From positions 1-64,000 of the forward strand of contig JANSYF010000011.1 in the NCBI GenBank assembly GCA_024742575.1: DNA of 64,000 nucleotides, written 5' to 3'. The DNA is from Paracoccaceae bacterium (lineage in GTDB: Bacteria > Pseudomonadota > Alphaproteobacteria > Rhodobacterales > Rhodobacteraceae). Positions 36,638-45,853 of this stretch are shown one piece after another. The notes beneath the pieces were generated by a model. It searched no databases. It was not told the origin of the DNA and saw only the letters and a program-made list of their open reading frames with translations. Positions within the stretch are counted from its first letter, which is position 1. Every line of letters starts with the position of its first letter. A program made the position numbers and the translations under genes.

Positions 36638-38310
36638 TAGGCGGCCTTTTGCTTTTTGTCACTTTCGCCATAGAGCGCGGTCTTGAACGGGGTCATGCCG
36701 ACGCGGGCGAAGGTGTCGATGAACGCCTCGTCGGCATTGTCGCGTTCCGACAGGTAGGTGTCGACGATCCGCTCAATCGCGGGCACGATCTCGTCCGCCG
36801 AAAAGCCGGGTCCGGTGCGCTGACCGATGGCGGCGGTTTCGGTGTGATCCCCGCCCAACGTGATCTGGTAGTTTTCTACACCCGCTCGGTCCAGCCCAAG
36901 GATGCCGATATGGCCCACATGGTGGTGGCCGCATGCGTTGATGCAGCCCGAGATCTTGATCTTCAGATCGCCAACCTCGTGTTCCAGCTTGAGCTGGTCG
37001 AAACGGATCGCGATCTCCTGTGCGATGGGGATCGAGCGGGCCGTGGCCAGCGCGCAGTAATCCATGCCCGGGCAGGCGATGATGTCGCTGATCTTGCCGA
37101 TATTGGCGGTGGCGAGGCCCGCCGCCTTAAGCGCTGAGTGGATCGCGGGAAGATCAGCCTTGTGCACATGAGGCAACACGACGTTCTGTTCGTGGCTGAT
37201 GCGCAATTCGTCATGGCCGTAGCGTTCGGCCAGATCGGCCATCACGCGCATCTGTTCGGCTGTGGCGTCACCCGGTGTTGCGCCATGTGCCTTGAGGCTG
37301 ATCTGTGCAATCGCGTGGCCCGGCGCGCGGTGGGCGCTGAGGTTGGTGTCGGCCCAGGAGCGGAACACCGGGTCATTCGCGTACGCCTGATCGAAGGGTG
37401 CCACGTCACGGTCGCTGAACGCGGGCGGCGCGAAATCCGCTTTGATCTGTGCAAATAGCTGCTGATCCACACCGGTGAACGCTGGGCGCAGCAGAGCAAA
37501 CCGCTCTTCCACGCGCGCGCGGATGTCGTCGATGCCGTGTTCGTGCACGGTGATCTTGATCCGGCTCTTGTACTTGTTGTCGCGACGACCCAGCAGGTTC
37601 CAGACGCTGACCACCGCTTCGAGATAGGGCAGCAGGTCCGCCTCGGGCAGGAAGTCACGGACAACCTTGCCGATCATCGGGGTGCGGCCAAGACCGCCGC
37701 CGACGATGACTTCGAAGCCCGGCTCGCCCGCGTCGTTGCGCACCATGCGCAGGCCGATGTCGTGGGCTTTGGTCACCACGCGGTCATTGGGCGATCCGGT
37801 GACGGCGATCTTGAACTTGCGCGGCAGGAACTGGAATTCCGGGTGGTCGGTGGACCATTGGCGGATCAGCTCGGCGACCGGGCGCGGATCGGCGATTTCG
37901 TCGGCCGCGGCACCTGCGAAATGGTCGGCGGTCACGTTGCGGATCGTGTTGCCCGAGGTCTGGATCGCGTGCATCTGCACCTTGGCCAGCGCGTCGAGCA
38001 TATCCGGTACGTCACGCAGCGTAGGCCAGTTGAACTGAATGTTCTGGCGCGTGGTGAAGTGGCCATAGCCCTTGTCCCACCGCTCGGCGATATAGGCGAG
38101 CTGCCGCATCTGGGCACTGTTCAACGTGCCATAGGGGATTGCCACACGCAGCATGTAGGCGTGCAGTTGCAGGTAAAGCCCGTTCATCAGGCGCAGCGGC
38201 TTGAATTCATCTTCGGTGAGAGAACCGTCGATACGGCGTTCCACCTGCGCGCGGAACTGGGCGTTGCGCTCTGCCACGAAGGCGGCGTCGAAATCGGTAT
38301 AGCGGTACAT
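36637..38310 (-). CDS. cysI: Sulfite reductase hemoprotein (nitrite/sulfite reductase family)
   Basis: Six-electron reduction of sulfite to sulfide. The 557 aa protein binds siroheme and 4Fe-4S through CPGMDYC and CINACGHHHVGH. The first half-repeat includes RQNIQFNWP and the second half the substrate arginine and lysine residues. Genes for siroheme synthesis (cobA) and DUF2849 lie just upstream, and no flavoprotein subunit is present, so a ferredoxin is the probable donor. Confidence 0.92.
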   Translation of the reverse strand: MYRYTDFDAAFVAERNAQFRAQVERRIDGSLTEDEFKPLRLMNGLYLQLHAYMLRVAIPYGTLNSAQMRQLAYIAERWDKGYGHFTTRQNIQFNWPTLRDVPDMLDALAKVQMHAIQTSGNTIRNVTADHFAGAAADEIADPRPVAELIRQWSTDHPEFQFLPRKFKIAVTGSPNDRVVTKAHDIGLRMVRNDAGEPGFEVIVGGGLGRTPMIGKVVRDFLPEADLLPYLEAVVSVWNLLGRRDNKYKSRIKITVHEHGIDDIRARVEERFALLRPAFTGVDQQLFAQIKADFAPPAFSDRDVAPFDQAYANDPVFRSWADTNLSAHRAPGHAIAQISLKAHGATPGDATAEQMRVMADLAERYGHDELRISHEQNVVLPHVHKADLPAIHSALKAAGLATANIGKISDIIACPGMDYCALATARSIPIAQEIAIRFDQLKLEHEVGDLKIKISGCINACGHHHVGHIGILGLDRAGVENYQITLGGDHTETAAIGQRTGPGFSADEIVPAIERIVDTYLSERDNADEAFIDTFARVGMTPFKTALYGESDKKQKAA

Positions 38311-38612
38311 CAGAGAGCCTCGGACTGTTTGCCGTGGGGATAGTTGGACGGGCCGCGCATGCGGAACGTTTCGCGGAAATGGGTGGGCTTGGGGCCTTTG
38401 GCGTCAGGGGACACGTCGGCCAGATAAACGCCGACCACTTCGGAGGTGCGGGTGCTGGCGTCGATCAGGCGGATTTGCGCGTCTGCCTCGTCGGTCAGGA
38501 CATCTGCGTCTTTCAGGTCGCGCGTCCATGTGTCGTTTTGGGCAAGGTACACCACATCGCCCTCAAGGAGCGCGTTGGCGGTGATGACTTTCGGCGTGAA
38601 GATAGCAGGCAT
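38310..38612 (-). CDS. DUF2849 protein
   Basis: A 100 aa protein of the DUF2849 family, found between cobA/cysG and cysI in many alphaproteobacteria. It opens with ITANALLEGDVVYL. It shares single-base junctions with both neighbours, so its translation is tied to theirs. A role in sulfite reduction is likely but unproven. Confidence 0.85.
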   Translation of the reverse strand: MPAIFTPKVITANALLEGDVVYLAQNDTWTRDLKDADVLTDEADAQIRLIDASTRTSEVVGVYLADVSPDAKGPKPTHFRETFRMRGPSNYPHGKQSEAL

Positions 38613-39388
38613 CAGATCATCTCCTGAATGTGGGGCAGGGCATGGGCGACCGCCGCGCGCGGGGCCAGCCCGTACATGAGAAGCGCGGGGCCGGTCATGT
38701 CGGCCTCGGCCAGAATGGCGGGCAGCGTTGCCAGAGTGGCGGCAACAATGCGCTGGTCGGGGCGCGACGCGTTCTCGACGATGGTCACCGGCGTTGACGG
38801 TGTCGCGCCATGCATCAGCAAGCGGCCCTGAATGAAACGCGCAGCCTTCTTGGCCATATAGATTGCGGCCACCTCGCCCTCGCGGGCCAGCGCGCGCCAG
38901 TCGTGATCGGCATAGCCTTGCATGTCATGCCCGGTGATCAGGCGCACGGCGGTGTTGCGCCCGCGTTTGGTCAGCGATTGCCCAAGCGCGGCCACGGCAG
39001 CGGCGGCGGAGGTGAGGCCCGGCACGATGGTGTAGTCGAGACCCGCCTCGATCACCGCATCCAGTTCTTCGTCCAGACGGCCAAAAACGGTGGGATCTCC
39101 GGATTTGAGCCGCACGACGCGGGCACCGGTCAATGCCTCGTCCACGATCATCTGGTTGATCGCGTCTTGGCTGAGGGAGGGGCCGAAGCCTTCCTTTCCG
39201 GCGTTGCGCAGGCGGGTCTGTGGACCGACCATGCCAAGGATCTCGGCGCTGACCAAACGGTCATGGATCACCACATCGGCGCATTCCAACGCGCGCAGAG
39301 CCTTGACTGTCAGCAGATCGGGATCACCGGGACCTGCGCCGACAAAGGCGACAGGCTGGAGCGTGGTCATGTGCAGGTCGCGTGGCAT
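38612..39388 (-). CDS. cobA: Uroporphyrinogen-III C-methyltransferase
   Basis: Makes precorrin-2, the precursor of siroheme for CysI. The 258 aa SAM methyltransferase has the family motifs VGAGPGDPDLLTVKAL, GKEGFGPSLSQDAIN, VRLKSGDPTVFGR and the TLATLP region. The ATG at 39388 has AAGAGG upstream; a later ATG at 39370 lacks one. First gene of the operon cobA-DUF2849-cysI-cysH-DUF934, divergent from the Lrp/AsnC gene. Confidence 0.9.
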   Translation of the reverse strand: MPRDLHMTTLQPVAFVGAGPGDPDLLTVKALRALECADVVIHDRLVSAEILGMVGPQTRLRNAGKEGFGPSLSQDAINQMIVDEALTGARVVRLKSGDPTVFGRLDEELDAVIEAGLDYTIVPGLTSAAAAVAALGQSLTKRGRNTAVRLITGHDMQGYADHDWRALAREGEVAAIYMAKKAARFIQGRLLMHGATPSTPVTIVENASRPDQRIVAATLATLPAILAEADMTGPALLMYGLAPRAAVAHALPHIQEMI

Positions 39389-39538
39389 CGGGTTGTCCTC
39401 TTCACCGCGTTTCTTGTCTCTAAAATAGAATTTTGTTCCGGCATTGCGCCAGTGCCTTGCAGAAATAAGGAAATATGTTCTATGTGGCGGGTGGGCGAGG
39501 ACATGTGATCCTCCAAATCGGCAGAAAGCAGAACAGAG

Positions 39539-39994
39539 ATGAAGATCGACGACACGGACCGGAAAATTCTTGTCGAGTTGCAGACAGACGCGGCGCAGTC
39601 ACTGGACGATATCGCCCGCAAGGTGGGCTCATCAAAGACTCCGGTCTGGAACCGGATTCGCAAGATGAGGGAGGCCGGGATAATCGGTGCGCAGGTGGTG
39701 CAGCTGGATGCCGACGCGCTGGGGTTCGAGGCCTGTTTCTTCGTGTTGATCCGCACCAGCGAACATGACGCGGCTTGGCAGCGTGCGTTTCTCAAGGCGT
39801 TGCAAGATCGCCCCGAAGTGCAGGAGGCGCACCGACTGGCAGGGGATATCGACTACATCCTCAAAGTGCGCGTGAAGAATGCACGCGCCTATGACGCCTT
39901 CTATCAGGCGTTGATCGCAGAGGTGAAGGTGCACAACGTCACGGCGCTTTTGTCGATGGAAGAGATCAAATCGACCACGGCGCTACCGCTCTAG
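39539..39994 (+). CDS. Lrp/AsnC-family transcriptional regulator
   Basis: A 151 aa regulator with an N-terminal winged helix (MKIDDTDRKILVELQTDAAQ, SKTPVWNRIRKM) and a C-terminal RAM ligand-binding domain. It is divergent from the sulfate assimilation operon and likely controls it, possibly in response to a sulfur amino acid. An AT-rich, partly symmetric stretch AGAAATAAGGAAATATGTTCT (first 20 bases from 39461) in the shared promoter region could be its site; this is only a suggestion. Confidence 0.88.
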   Translation: MKIDDTDRKILVELQTDAAQSLDDIARKVGSSKTPVWNRIRKMREAGIIGAQVVQLDADALGFEACFFVLIRTSEHDAAWQRAFLKALQDRPEVQEAHRLAGDIDYILKVRVKNARAYDAFYQALIAEVKVHNVTALLSMEEIKSTTALPL

Positions 39995-40088
39995 ACGCGT
40001 CTCAGATGTGCGCTGCCGCGCGCACTTGGTCTGCCAGTTATCCGGCGACGCCTTTGCCGTGTCGCGCTTCGGGGTTTGCGGCGCGCAT

Positions 40089-40156
40089 GCATATTTAGAA
40101 AAAGAAGAAGCGGGGGTTCGGGCGCTATGCTCTGCTTCTTCTTTTCTCAAATATGC
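40089..40156. terminator. Long hairpin between convergent genes
   Basis: A 23-bp arm at 40089-40111 pairs with 40134-40156 with two mismatches (first arm begins GCATATTTAGAAAAAG, second ends CTCAAATATGC), with a 22-base loop. The arms are purine-rich on one side and pyrimidine-rich on the other. It most likely ends transcription from both the Lrp and P450 genes. Confidence 0.75.
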
Positions 40157-40183
40157 AAATACACGGGGGCAGCTTGGTGCGGA

Positions 40184-41353
40184 TCAGGAGGTTTGCACCA
40201 TCAGGCGATCCAGCCCGTGGAAATGGTAGGTGTTGGCGTAGACGGGTGTGTCTGCGAGGCGCAGCTTGGGGCAGCGGTCCCACAGGATCGGCAGGGCGAT
40301 TTGCAGCTCAAGCCGGGCCAGCGGTGCGCCGACGCAGAAATGTAGACCGCCGCCAAAGCTGGTGTTCTGTATCACCGGGCGGGTTGGGTCGAAGCGGTGG
40401 GCGTCGGGCCATTGAACCGGATCGCGATTGGCCGCGGCGAGCAGCAGCGCCACCTGATCGCCGCGTTGAAAGGTGTGTCCGAAGAGGGCGACCTCTTCGT
40501 AGGCATAGCGGGTAAACATGTGCAGCGGCGGGTCGTAGCGGAGGATTTCCTCGACGGTTTGGTCGTCGATCTGCTGCGTGCTGGTCTCGAGCAGCGTTTT
40601 GATGCCGTTACCCAGCGTGTGAACGGTGGCTTCGTGGCCCGCATTCAGAAGCAGGATGCAGGTGGTGATCAGCTCTTCTGTCGAAAGCTTTTCACCCTCC
40701 TCTTCAGCGGCGATCAGGTGGGTGATCAGATCGTCGCGTGGGTCGGTGCGGCGGATGTCGATGTAGTTGCGCAGGAAGTCGGAGAAGTCGCTTGCAGCCT
40801 GTGCGGCGGCATCCTCGGTCGCGCGGGTGCGGCTGGCTTGGTACATGGCGACCATGGCGTTCGACCAGCGCAGGAGTTGTGGGGCCATGTCGTCGGGTAC
40901 ACCTAAGAGCCGCGCTATGACGATCACCGGGATCGGTTGGCAAAAGGTTGTGAGTATGTCGAAGGGGGTGCCAGTCGGGAAGGTGCCTATTTTTTCGTGG
41001 GTTAGAGCGGTTATTTCAGGTTCCAGTGCCTTTATCCGGCGCGAGGTGAAGGCGCGCAGCACGAGGCCGCGCAGGCGGGTGTGGCGTGGGGGCTCCAACT
41101 CCAACATCGAGTGGGCTTCGACCTTGTAGAAGGCGTCGAGGTGGTCAGGGATCGTTGGAGCCATTTCCGGCGGCACTTCGCGGCCAAAGCGGCGGTCGCG
41201 CAGGATGGCGTGCACCGCGCGGTGGCTGACGGCGCAGGGCATGGCGTAGTCGTCCCACCACGCCAGATCGCCCGCCGCGCGGAGGCGGTCGTAGAACGGG
41301 TAGGGGTTCTGGACAAAGCCTGGGTCGGTCGGGGATTGGGAGAACCGCTGCAT
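40184..41353 (-). CDS. Cytochrome P450
   Basis: A 389 aa soluble bacterial P450. The I-helix motif is LNAGHEAT, the K-helix region EEILRYDPPLHMFTRYA, and the heme site FGGGLHFCVGAPLARLEL with the axial cysteine. The ATG at 41353 is preferred (MQRFSQSP); the longer frame upstream is Arg-rich and is a shadow of tpiA. It lies 17 bp after tpiA on the same strand. The substrate is unknown. Confidence 0.9.
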   Translation of the reverse strand: MQRFSQSPTDPGFVQNPYPFYDRLRAAGDLAWWDDYAMPCAVSHRAVHAILRDRRFGREVPPEMAPTIPDHLDAFYKVEAHSMLELEPPRHTRLRGLVLRAFTSRRIKALEPEITALTHEKIGTFPTGTPFDILTTFCQPIPVIVIARLLGVPDDMAPQLLRWSNAMVAMYQASRTRATEDAAAQAASDFSDFLRNYIDIRRTDPRDDLITHLIAAEEEGEKLSTEELITTCILLLNAGHEATVHTLGNGIKTLLETSTQQIDDQTVEEILRYDPPLHMFTRYAYEEVALFGHTFQRGDQVALLLAAANRDPVQWPDAHRFDPTRPVIQNTSFGGGLHFCVGAPLARLELQIALPILWDRCPKLRLADTPVYANTYHFHGLDRLMVQTS

Positions 41354-41370
41354 GTCCTGAAGTGACGCGA

Positions 41371-42108
41371 TCAGCCGTTCAAGGCGGCGACGATGGGGGC
41401 AAAGTCGCTGGCCTTTAGGCTTGCGCCGCCGACAAGTGCGCCGTCCACATCGGCGACGGCAAAGATCTCGGTCGCGTTCGATGCTTTGACGCTGCCGCCA
41501 TAGAGCAGGCGGATGGCGTGGGCGGTCTCGTTGCCGAAGCGCTGGATCAGGGCGGATCGCATGAAGCTGTGAACTTCGGCGATCTGGTCGGTGGTGGGCA
41601 CTTTGCCGGTGCCGATGGCCCAAACGGGTTCGTACGCGATGACGGTGTTGTCGCCGGTCACATCGTCGGGCAGAGAGGCGGCAAGCTGGCGACCGACCAC
41701 GTCGAGGGTTGAACCGCTTTCGCGCTCGTCAAGGGTTTCGCCGACGCAGACGATGGCGGTCAGGCCAGCGGCCCATGCGGCTTGGGTCTTGTAGGCCACC
41801 AGCGCATCGCTTTCGCCATGATCGGCCCGGCGTTCGGAGTGGCCGAGGATCACGTAAGACGCGCCCGCGTCCTTGAGCATGGCCGCGGAGATATCGCCTG
41901 TATGTGCGCCCGAGGCGGCGCTGTGGCAGTCTTGGCCGCCAATCGCGATCTTGCCGGATTTGGCAACGGCCGCGGCAACCAGCGTTGCGGGTGGGCAGAT
42001 CAGCACTTCCGCGGCACCAGCAGCTGTGTTCTGCAACGCGTCAAGCTCGGCCAATGCGGCGGTGGTTCCGTTCATCTTCCAGTTTCCGGCGGCGAGTTTG
42101 CGGCGCAT
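41371..42108 (-). CDS. tpiA: Triose-phosphate isomerase
   Basis: Glycolytic isomerase of dihydroxyacetone phosphate and glyceraldehyde 3-phosphate, 245 aa. The motifs AAGNWKMNG (catalytic Lys), GHSERR (catalytic His), [12 protein letters not shown] (catalytic Glu, loop 6) and LLYGGSVK are all present. It is divergent from the oxygenase gene and followed by the P450. Confidence 0.95.
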   Translation of the reverse strand: MRRKLAAGNWKMNGTTAALAELDALQNTAAGAAEVLICPPATLVAAAVAKSGKIAIGGQDCHSAASGAHTGDISAAMLKDAGASYVILGHSERRADHGESDALVAYKTQAAWAAGLTAIVCVGETLDERESGSTLDVVGRQLAASLPDDVTGDNTVIAYEPVWAIGTGKVPTTDQIAEVHSFMRSALIQRFGNETAHAIRLLYGGSVKASNATEIFAVADVDGALVGGASLKASDFAPIVAALNG

Positions 42109-42234
42109 GGGGGGGCTCCTGCTGGTGGTCTGCGTTCGGGCGCATCATCGCGGGGATGGGGGCGGCGTCAAGAGCAGTTGCACGGGTCGTTGTTGGCTGT
42201 CACAAGACCGACCGACAGATCAGGAGGGCGACAG

Positions 42235-43146
42235 ATGATCCCGAGACTGGATGCAAAGGCTTTGGCGGCGGGCGATGCGGATGCGCTGGCGCAGATGCGG
42301 ATCGCGGCCGAAGAGGTGGGGTTTGCCACGGTTTACAACACCAAGTTCACCTCGGCGCGGATGCGGTTTGTGCTGGCTGCGTACCGCGCATTCTTTGCCT
42401 TGCCAAATGAGATCAAGGATCAGGTGAACATGGCGCGCACCGGGTCAAACCGGGGCTGGGGTGCGCCGAAATCCGAGCAGGTCGATCCGAATGCGAACCC
42501 CGATTACAAAGAGTTGTTCGACTGCGGATACACGCTACAGGATGGCGATTTGCGGGTGGCTCTGTCGGTTTACGCGCCGAACCACTGGCCCGACAGACCT
42601 GCTGGGTTCGAACAGGTGATCCGGGCCTATTACAGTGATGCACTTGACGTTGCGCGGGGCATTCTGCGCGGGATTGCCATGTCCATCGGGACGGACGAGA
42701 ATTTCTTTGAGGACAAGTTTGACTGCCCGATGGCTCTTTTGCGGGGCAATTACTATCCGCCGCGCCCGGACTGGGCCGGAGACAAGGATTTCGGCATTGG
42801 TGCCCATACGGATTACGGCTGCCTGACGCTGTTGGCGACGGATGGTCAGCCGGGGTTGGAGGTGCAGCCGCGCGGGCGCAGCGATTGGTTGCCGCTACAC
42901 GCGCCGCCGGGAGAGTTCATCATCAACTTCGGCGAAATGCTGGAGATGTGGACCGAGGGCCGTGTCGTGGCGACGCTGCACCGGGTCAAGGGCGGCGCGG
43001 AAGAGCGGATTTCGGTGCCGCTTTTCTTTAATCCGAACGTTGAGACCAATGTCGCGCCGCTCGGGTCAGGCAAGCTGATCCGCGCAGGGGATCATTTGTC
43101 CAAGCGTTATGCCGAGACCTATGTGCATTTGCAGGGGAAGGGGTGA
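42235..43146 (+). CDS. Isopenicillin N synthase-family Fe(II) dioxygenase
   Basis: A 303 aa non-heme iron oxygenase. Its iron ligands are the His and Asp of GAHTDYG and the His of ATLHRVK, and the RISVPLFFNP segment gives the RxS co-substrate motif. The DIOX N-terminal region is typical (EEVGFATVYN). The ATG at 42235 follows AGGAGGG. Reaction unknown; many relatives use 2-oxoglutarate. Confidence 0.88.
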   Translation: MIPRLDAKALAAGDADALAQMRIAAEEVGFATVYNTKFTSARMRFVLAAYRAFFALPNEIKDQVNMARTGSNRGWGAPKSEQVDPNANPDYKELFDCGYTLQDGDLRVALSVYAPNHWPDRPAGFEQVIRAYYSDALDVARGILRGIAMSIGTDENFFEDKFDCPMALLRGNYYPPRPDWAGDKDFGIGAHTDYGCLTLLATDGQPGLEVQPRGRSDWLPLHAPPGEFIINFGEMLEMWTEGRVVATLHRVKGGAEERISVPLFFNPNVETNVAPLGSGKLIRAGDHLSKRYAETYVHLQGKG

Positions 43147-43346
43147 TTGGGCAGTTTGTGTTTGGTCTCACGAAGACAGATCCCGGCAGAATACCCCTGT
43201 ATTGAGGTGTTCAGGATGTTGAGGCCCAACGTCGACTGAGCGGGACAAAGCGCCATTTCGCTGCAGCTGCGCCAAAGGCTGCTTCTTACTGGTTTTCCGG
43301 TTACAAATTGAAGCCAGAATGTCTGGTGAATGCAATCGGAGCCTTC

Positions 43347-43787
43347 ATGAAGCTGAAATACCGACTTGCTGAAGGGTGCGATGGGCGCCCTTGTGCAGAA
43401 ATAGTTAGAGACTGGAGCCTGGAGACGCCTTGGCTAGGCCCGATAAACGAATTTGAGAGTGTTGTGGAGTGGTGGACCGGCTGCTTTCACCACGTTGATA
43501 CCTCTTGGGTTTGTGAAGAGAACAGTAAGGTCGTTGGGTTCTGTGTTAGGCAAGACGATAACCTTACCTGCCTTTATGTCTCACGCGGTGTACGGGGCCG
43601 CGGTATCGGTAAGAATTTACTCGACATGGCCAAGCTGGATCGAGAATGGATTACGGTATGGGCGTATGAACAAAATCCTCGCGCTCGCAAGTTCTATCGT
43701 CGAGAAGGTTGTGTCGAGATTTCTCGTGAGATTGAAGAGGGAACGGGTCTGGTCGACGTCGAACACCGATGGACGAAGTCGAAGTAA
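43347..43787 (+). CDS. GNAT-like acetyltransferase
   Basis: A 146 aa acetyltransferase with the acetyl-CoA loop RGVRGRGIGKNLLDMAK, then WAYEQNPRARKFYRREGC. ATG 43347 has GGAG upstream; a TTG start at 43308 is possible. Base composition is lower in GC than its neighbours and about 175 bp on its 3' side hold no gene, so it may be a recent arrival. Substrate unknown. Confidence 0.72.
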   Translation: MKLKYRLAEGCDGRPCAEIVRDWSLETPWLGPINEFESVVEWWTGCFHHVDTSWVCEENSKVVGFCVRQDDNLTCLYVSRGVRGRGIGKNLLDMAKLDREWITVWAYEQNPRARKFYRREGCVEISREIEEGTGLVDVEHRWTKSK

Positions 43788-43963
43788 CTGGCGATTTTCA
43801 TGCGCACAGAAAGCGAAGTGACTTGATACTGGACATTCACCCGCTGCGCAGTATCGGCCAATCTGGCTCAAAGCTCACATTTGTGCCGGGATACCTTTTG
43901 TGGATGCTCGTGGACGCAGCAAGAACGCTGAGCCGTGCCCTTCAAATCACAAGCAGGCCTTGC

Positions 43964-44362
43964 TCACGCCTTGAGGTTCGGCGCGCCGTTTGCGTGTTCG
44001 GTGGCTAGCTCTTCCACATCCTTGAACTTGATCGACTCCCCACATCCGCAGGCGTCGGCGACGTTCGGGTTGTTGAAGTGGAAGCCGGATTCCAGCAGCG
44101 AAGTCTGGTAGTCGATTTCGGTCCCGAACAGGAACATCTGGGCCATCGGGGCGATCATCACAACGGCACCGTCCTGTTCGACAACTTCGTCGTGTGGATC
44201 GGGGGTATCGACATAATCCATGGTGTATTCCATGCCCGCGCAGCCGCCCTTCTTGACGCCGATGCGCAGGCCAGCATGGCCTTTGGACTCCATCAGCTTG
44301 CGCACTTGTGCGGTGGCTTTGGGGGTCAGGGTGACGGCTTGTTTTCCGGGTATGCCGAACAT
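43964..44362 (-). CDS. HesB/IscA-family iron-sulfur assembly protein
   Basis: A 132 aa A-type carrier that passes Fe-S clusters to target proteins. The three conserved cysteines are in KKGGCAGMEY and ACGCGES. The ATG at 44362 (MFGIPGKQAVTLT) is chosen over the longer frame. SufT lies 1.8 kb upstream on the same strand; the rest of the suf operon is not in the window. Confidence 0.9.
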   Translation of the reverse strand: MFGIPGKQAVTLTPKATAQVRKLMESKGHAGLRIGVKKGGCAGMEYTMDYVDTPDPHDEVVEQDGAVVMIAPMAQMFLFGTEIDYQTSLLESGFHFNNPNVADACGCGESIKFKDVEELATEHANGAPNLKA

Positions 44363-44393
44363 GGGATCTCTCGCTTTCGCTGTTACGCTTAAC

Positions 44394-45128
44394 CTAGGGG
44401 CTTGCGGCTGCGATCTCAAGAAGGGAAAGCGTGGCGTATCCGGTGGCCAGCCCCCAGCCAAAAGACGCCAGCGTGCCGATGATGATGTATTCGCCTGCTT
44501 TCTGGCCTTTGGAGGCGGTGTCAAAGCGCAGAACAGATTTTGCAGCGATCAGGAAGCCTGTCGCGGTGGCCTCGCCCACGCAAAGGAAGAGAAAGATCAG
44601 CCCGCGTTCCAGTTTGCCGATCATGCGCCCTGCATTGTCCAGCCCTTCGGCGGTTGGCCCGGCCTCATCCGCTGCGAATTGGTCGGTATAGGGTTTCATC
44701 AACAGGCCAACGGCAAAGCCCCCGGCCCAGATCGACACGATCGCGCCACTGAGCAGGATCGCAGGGGCTTGCAGCATCGCGACGTATTCCGCCCAGAAAC
44801 CAGTGGCGACGGCGTTGGGCAGAAGGGTTGCCCCCACGACCAACGTGCCCACATGGGCCGCCTGATCCAGCAGAAAGGCAGGCAGGCTGTCGCGCCATGT
44901 CGCGGGCAAGGCCCAGACTTTGATGGCGTCGATGACGAAATGTGCTGCCGCGATTCCAAGTGCCAGTTCCCAGTTGCCGCCAAGTGCAAGGAGGGTCAAA
45001 GCAAAGACAATCGCGATATGCAGGACAAGAAACAGCGGTTCCGACTTGCGCCGGATCAGAACGTCGGGCTGCCCAAGAAAATCCGCGATCACATGGGCCA
45101 GCAGGAGTGCGATAAACACGTCGATCAT
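44394..45128 (-). CDS. DUF3307 membrane protein
   Basis: A 244 aa membrane protein with about six hydrophobic segments. The N-terminus MIDVFIALLLAHVIADFLGQ is the DUF3307 signature. DUF3307 proteins commonly pair with SatD-type regulators, as here. Function unknown; transport or stress sensing are possibilities. Confidence 0.8.
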   Translation of the reverse strand: MIDVFIALLLAHVIADFLGQPDVLIRRKSEPLFLVLHIAIVFALTLLALGGNWELALGIAAAHFVIDAIKVWALPATWRDSLPAFLLDQAAHVGTLVVGATLLPNAVATGFWAEYVAMLQAPAILLSGAIVSIWAGGFAVGLLMKPYTDQFAADEAGPTAEGLDNAGRMIGKLERGLIFLFLCVGEATATGFLIAAKSVLRFDTASKGQKAGEYIIIGTLASFGWGLATGYATLSLLEIAAASP

Positions 45129-45177
45129 GGGAACCTCGGCAAGTTCTGGGGCTTGCTTTGGCAGAAAGAAAGCTTGT

Positions 45178-45798
45178 TCACTTGCGCTGCTCCGTTTCTA
45201 TCGCATCAAGCGCATCTGCGATGGCAGGAAAACCTGCGGACCAAAGTGCCTGATTCACGGCTTGGCGGGTGATGCCAATGGATTTGGCGACATCGGCACG
45301 GTTGGGTGCGTTTGGCGGCAAAAGGGCGGCCACAGCGCGTGCCTGTGCCTGTGTCCACCCAGAGGCGATGTGATCGGCAAGGCGGGTGGCAGCATGGGAT
45401 GCGCCGCCGTCGGCGTGGGCAAGACGGGTATTGCCCGACAATTTGCCCAGCAGCCGGCCAGAGGCGACAAAAACCGGGCCATGGGCTGCGTTCAGGTCCC
45501 CTGTTTCGGGCAAGATGCCTGTACCCGTTGCCAACGCGATGCGAGTCGTGGTGTCGCTGTCACGCCGGAGACAGGCCTGAATGAAAAGTGCTGCCCGCAG
45601 CGCGAAGAGGGGGGCATCAAGGGCAACTTGCCAGCCGTCGCCACCACGCCGGGCAAACCGGCTTTTTACAGTGGGGGTCCACCAGTCAGACATGTCATTG
45701 GCGGCCGTTTCGATGCAGTGCAAAGCGGTATCTACCCCTTGCGGGGTTAGGTCGGACGAGGCGACAAGATCGCCGGTGAGCACGCAGAAGACGGCCAT
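45178..45798 (-). CDS. SatD-family protein with C-terminal helix-turn-helix
   Basis: A 206 aa protein that starts MAVFCVLTGDLVASSD, typical of SatD. Its C-terminus has a helix-turn-helix, RADVAKSIGITRQAVNQALW. It probably regulates itself and the DUF3307 gene 49 bp downstream. A near-perfect inverted repeat (45812-45838) lies 13 bp upstream of its start. Confidence 0.8.
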   Translation of the reverse strand: MAVFCVLTGDLVASSDLTPQGVDTALHCIETAANDMSDWWTPTVKSRFARRGGDGWQVALDAPLFALRAALFIQACLRRDSDTTTRIALATGTGILPETGDLNAAHGPVFVASGRLLGKLSGNTRLAHADGGASHAATRLADHIASGWTQAQARAVAALLPPNAPNRADVAKSIGITRQAVNQALWSAGFPAIADALDAIETEQRK

Positions 45799-45811
45799 AG
45801 TGCAAGCTATA

Positions 45812-45838
45812 TCACTCTCTTTGGCGCAAAGAAAGTGA
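45812..45838. promoter_or_regulatory. Inverted-repeat operator of the satD gene
   Basis: TCACTCTCTTTG (45812-45823), GCG, CAAAGAAAGTGA (45827-45838): 12-base arms with a single mismatch. Its position just upstream of the start codon and the HTH in the adjacent protein suggest autoregulation. Confidence 0.7.
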
Positions 45839-45853
45839 ATTTGATTGTCGCGG

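Noticed and set aside
41354-41623. Extended N-terminus of the P450
   Set aside because: The Arg/His-rich translation is an antisense-frame shadow of tpiA; the ATG at 41353 gives the normal P450 length.
43769-44008. Small plus-strand gene after the GNAT gene
   Set aside because: It overlaps both the GNAT gene and the HesB/IscA gene end, and has no family or ribosome-site support.
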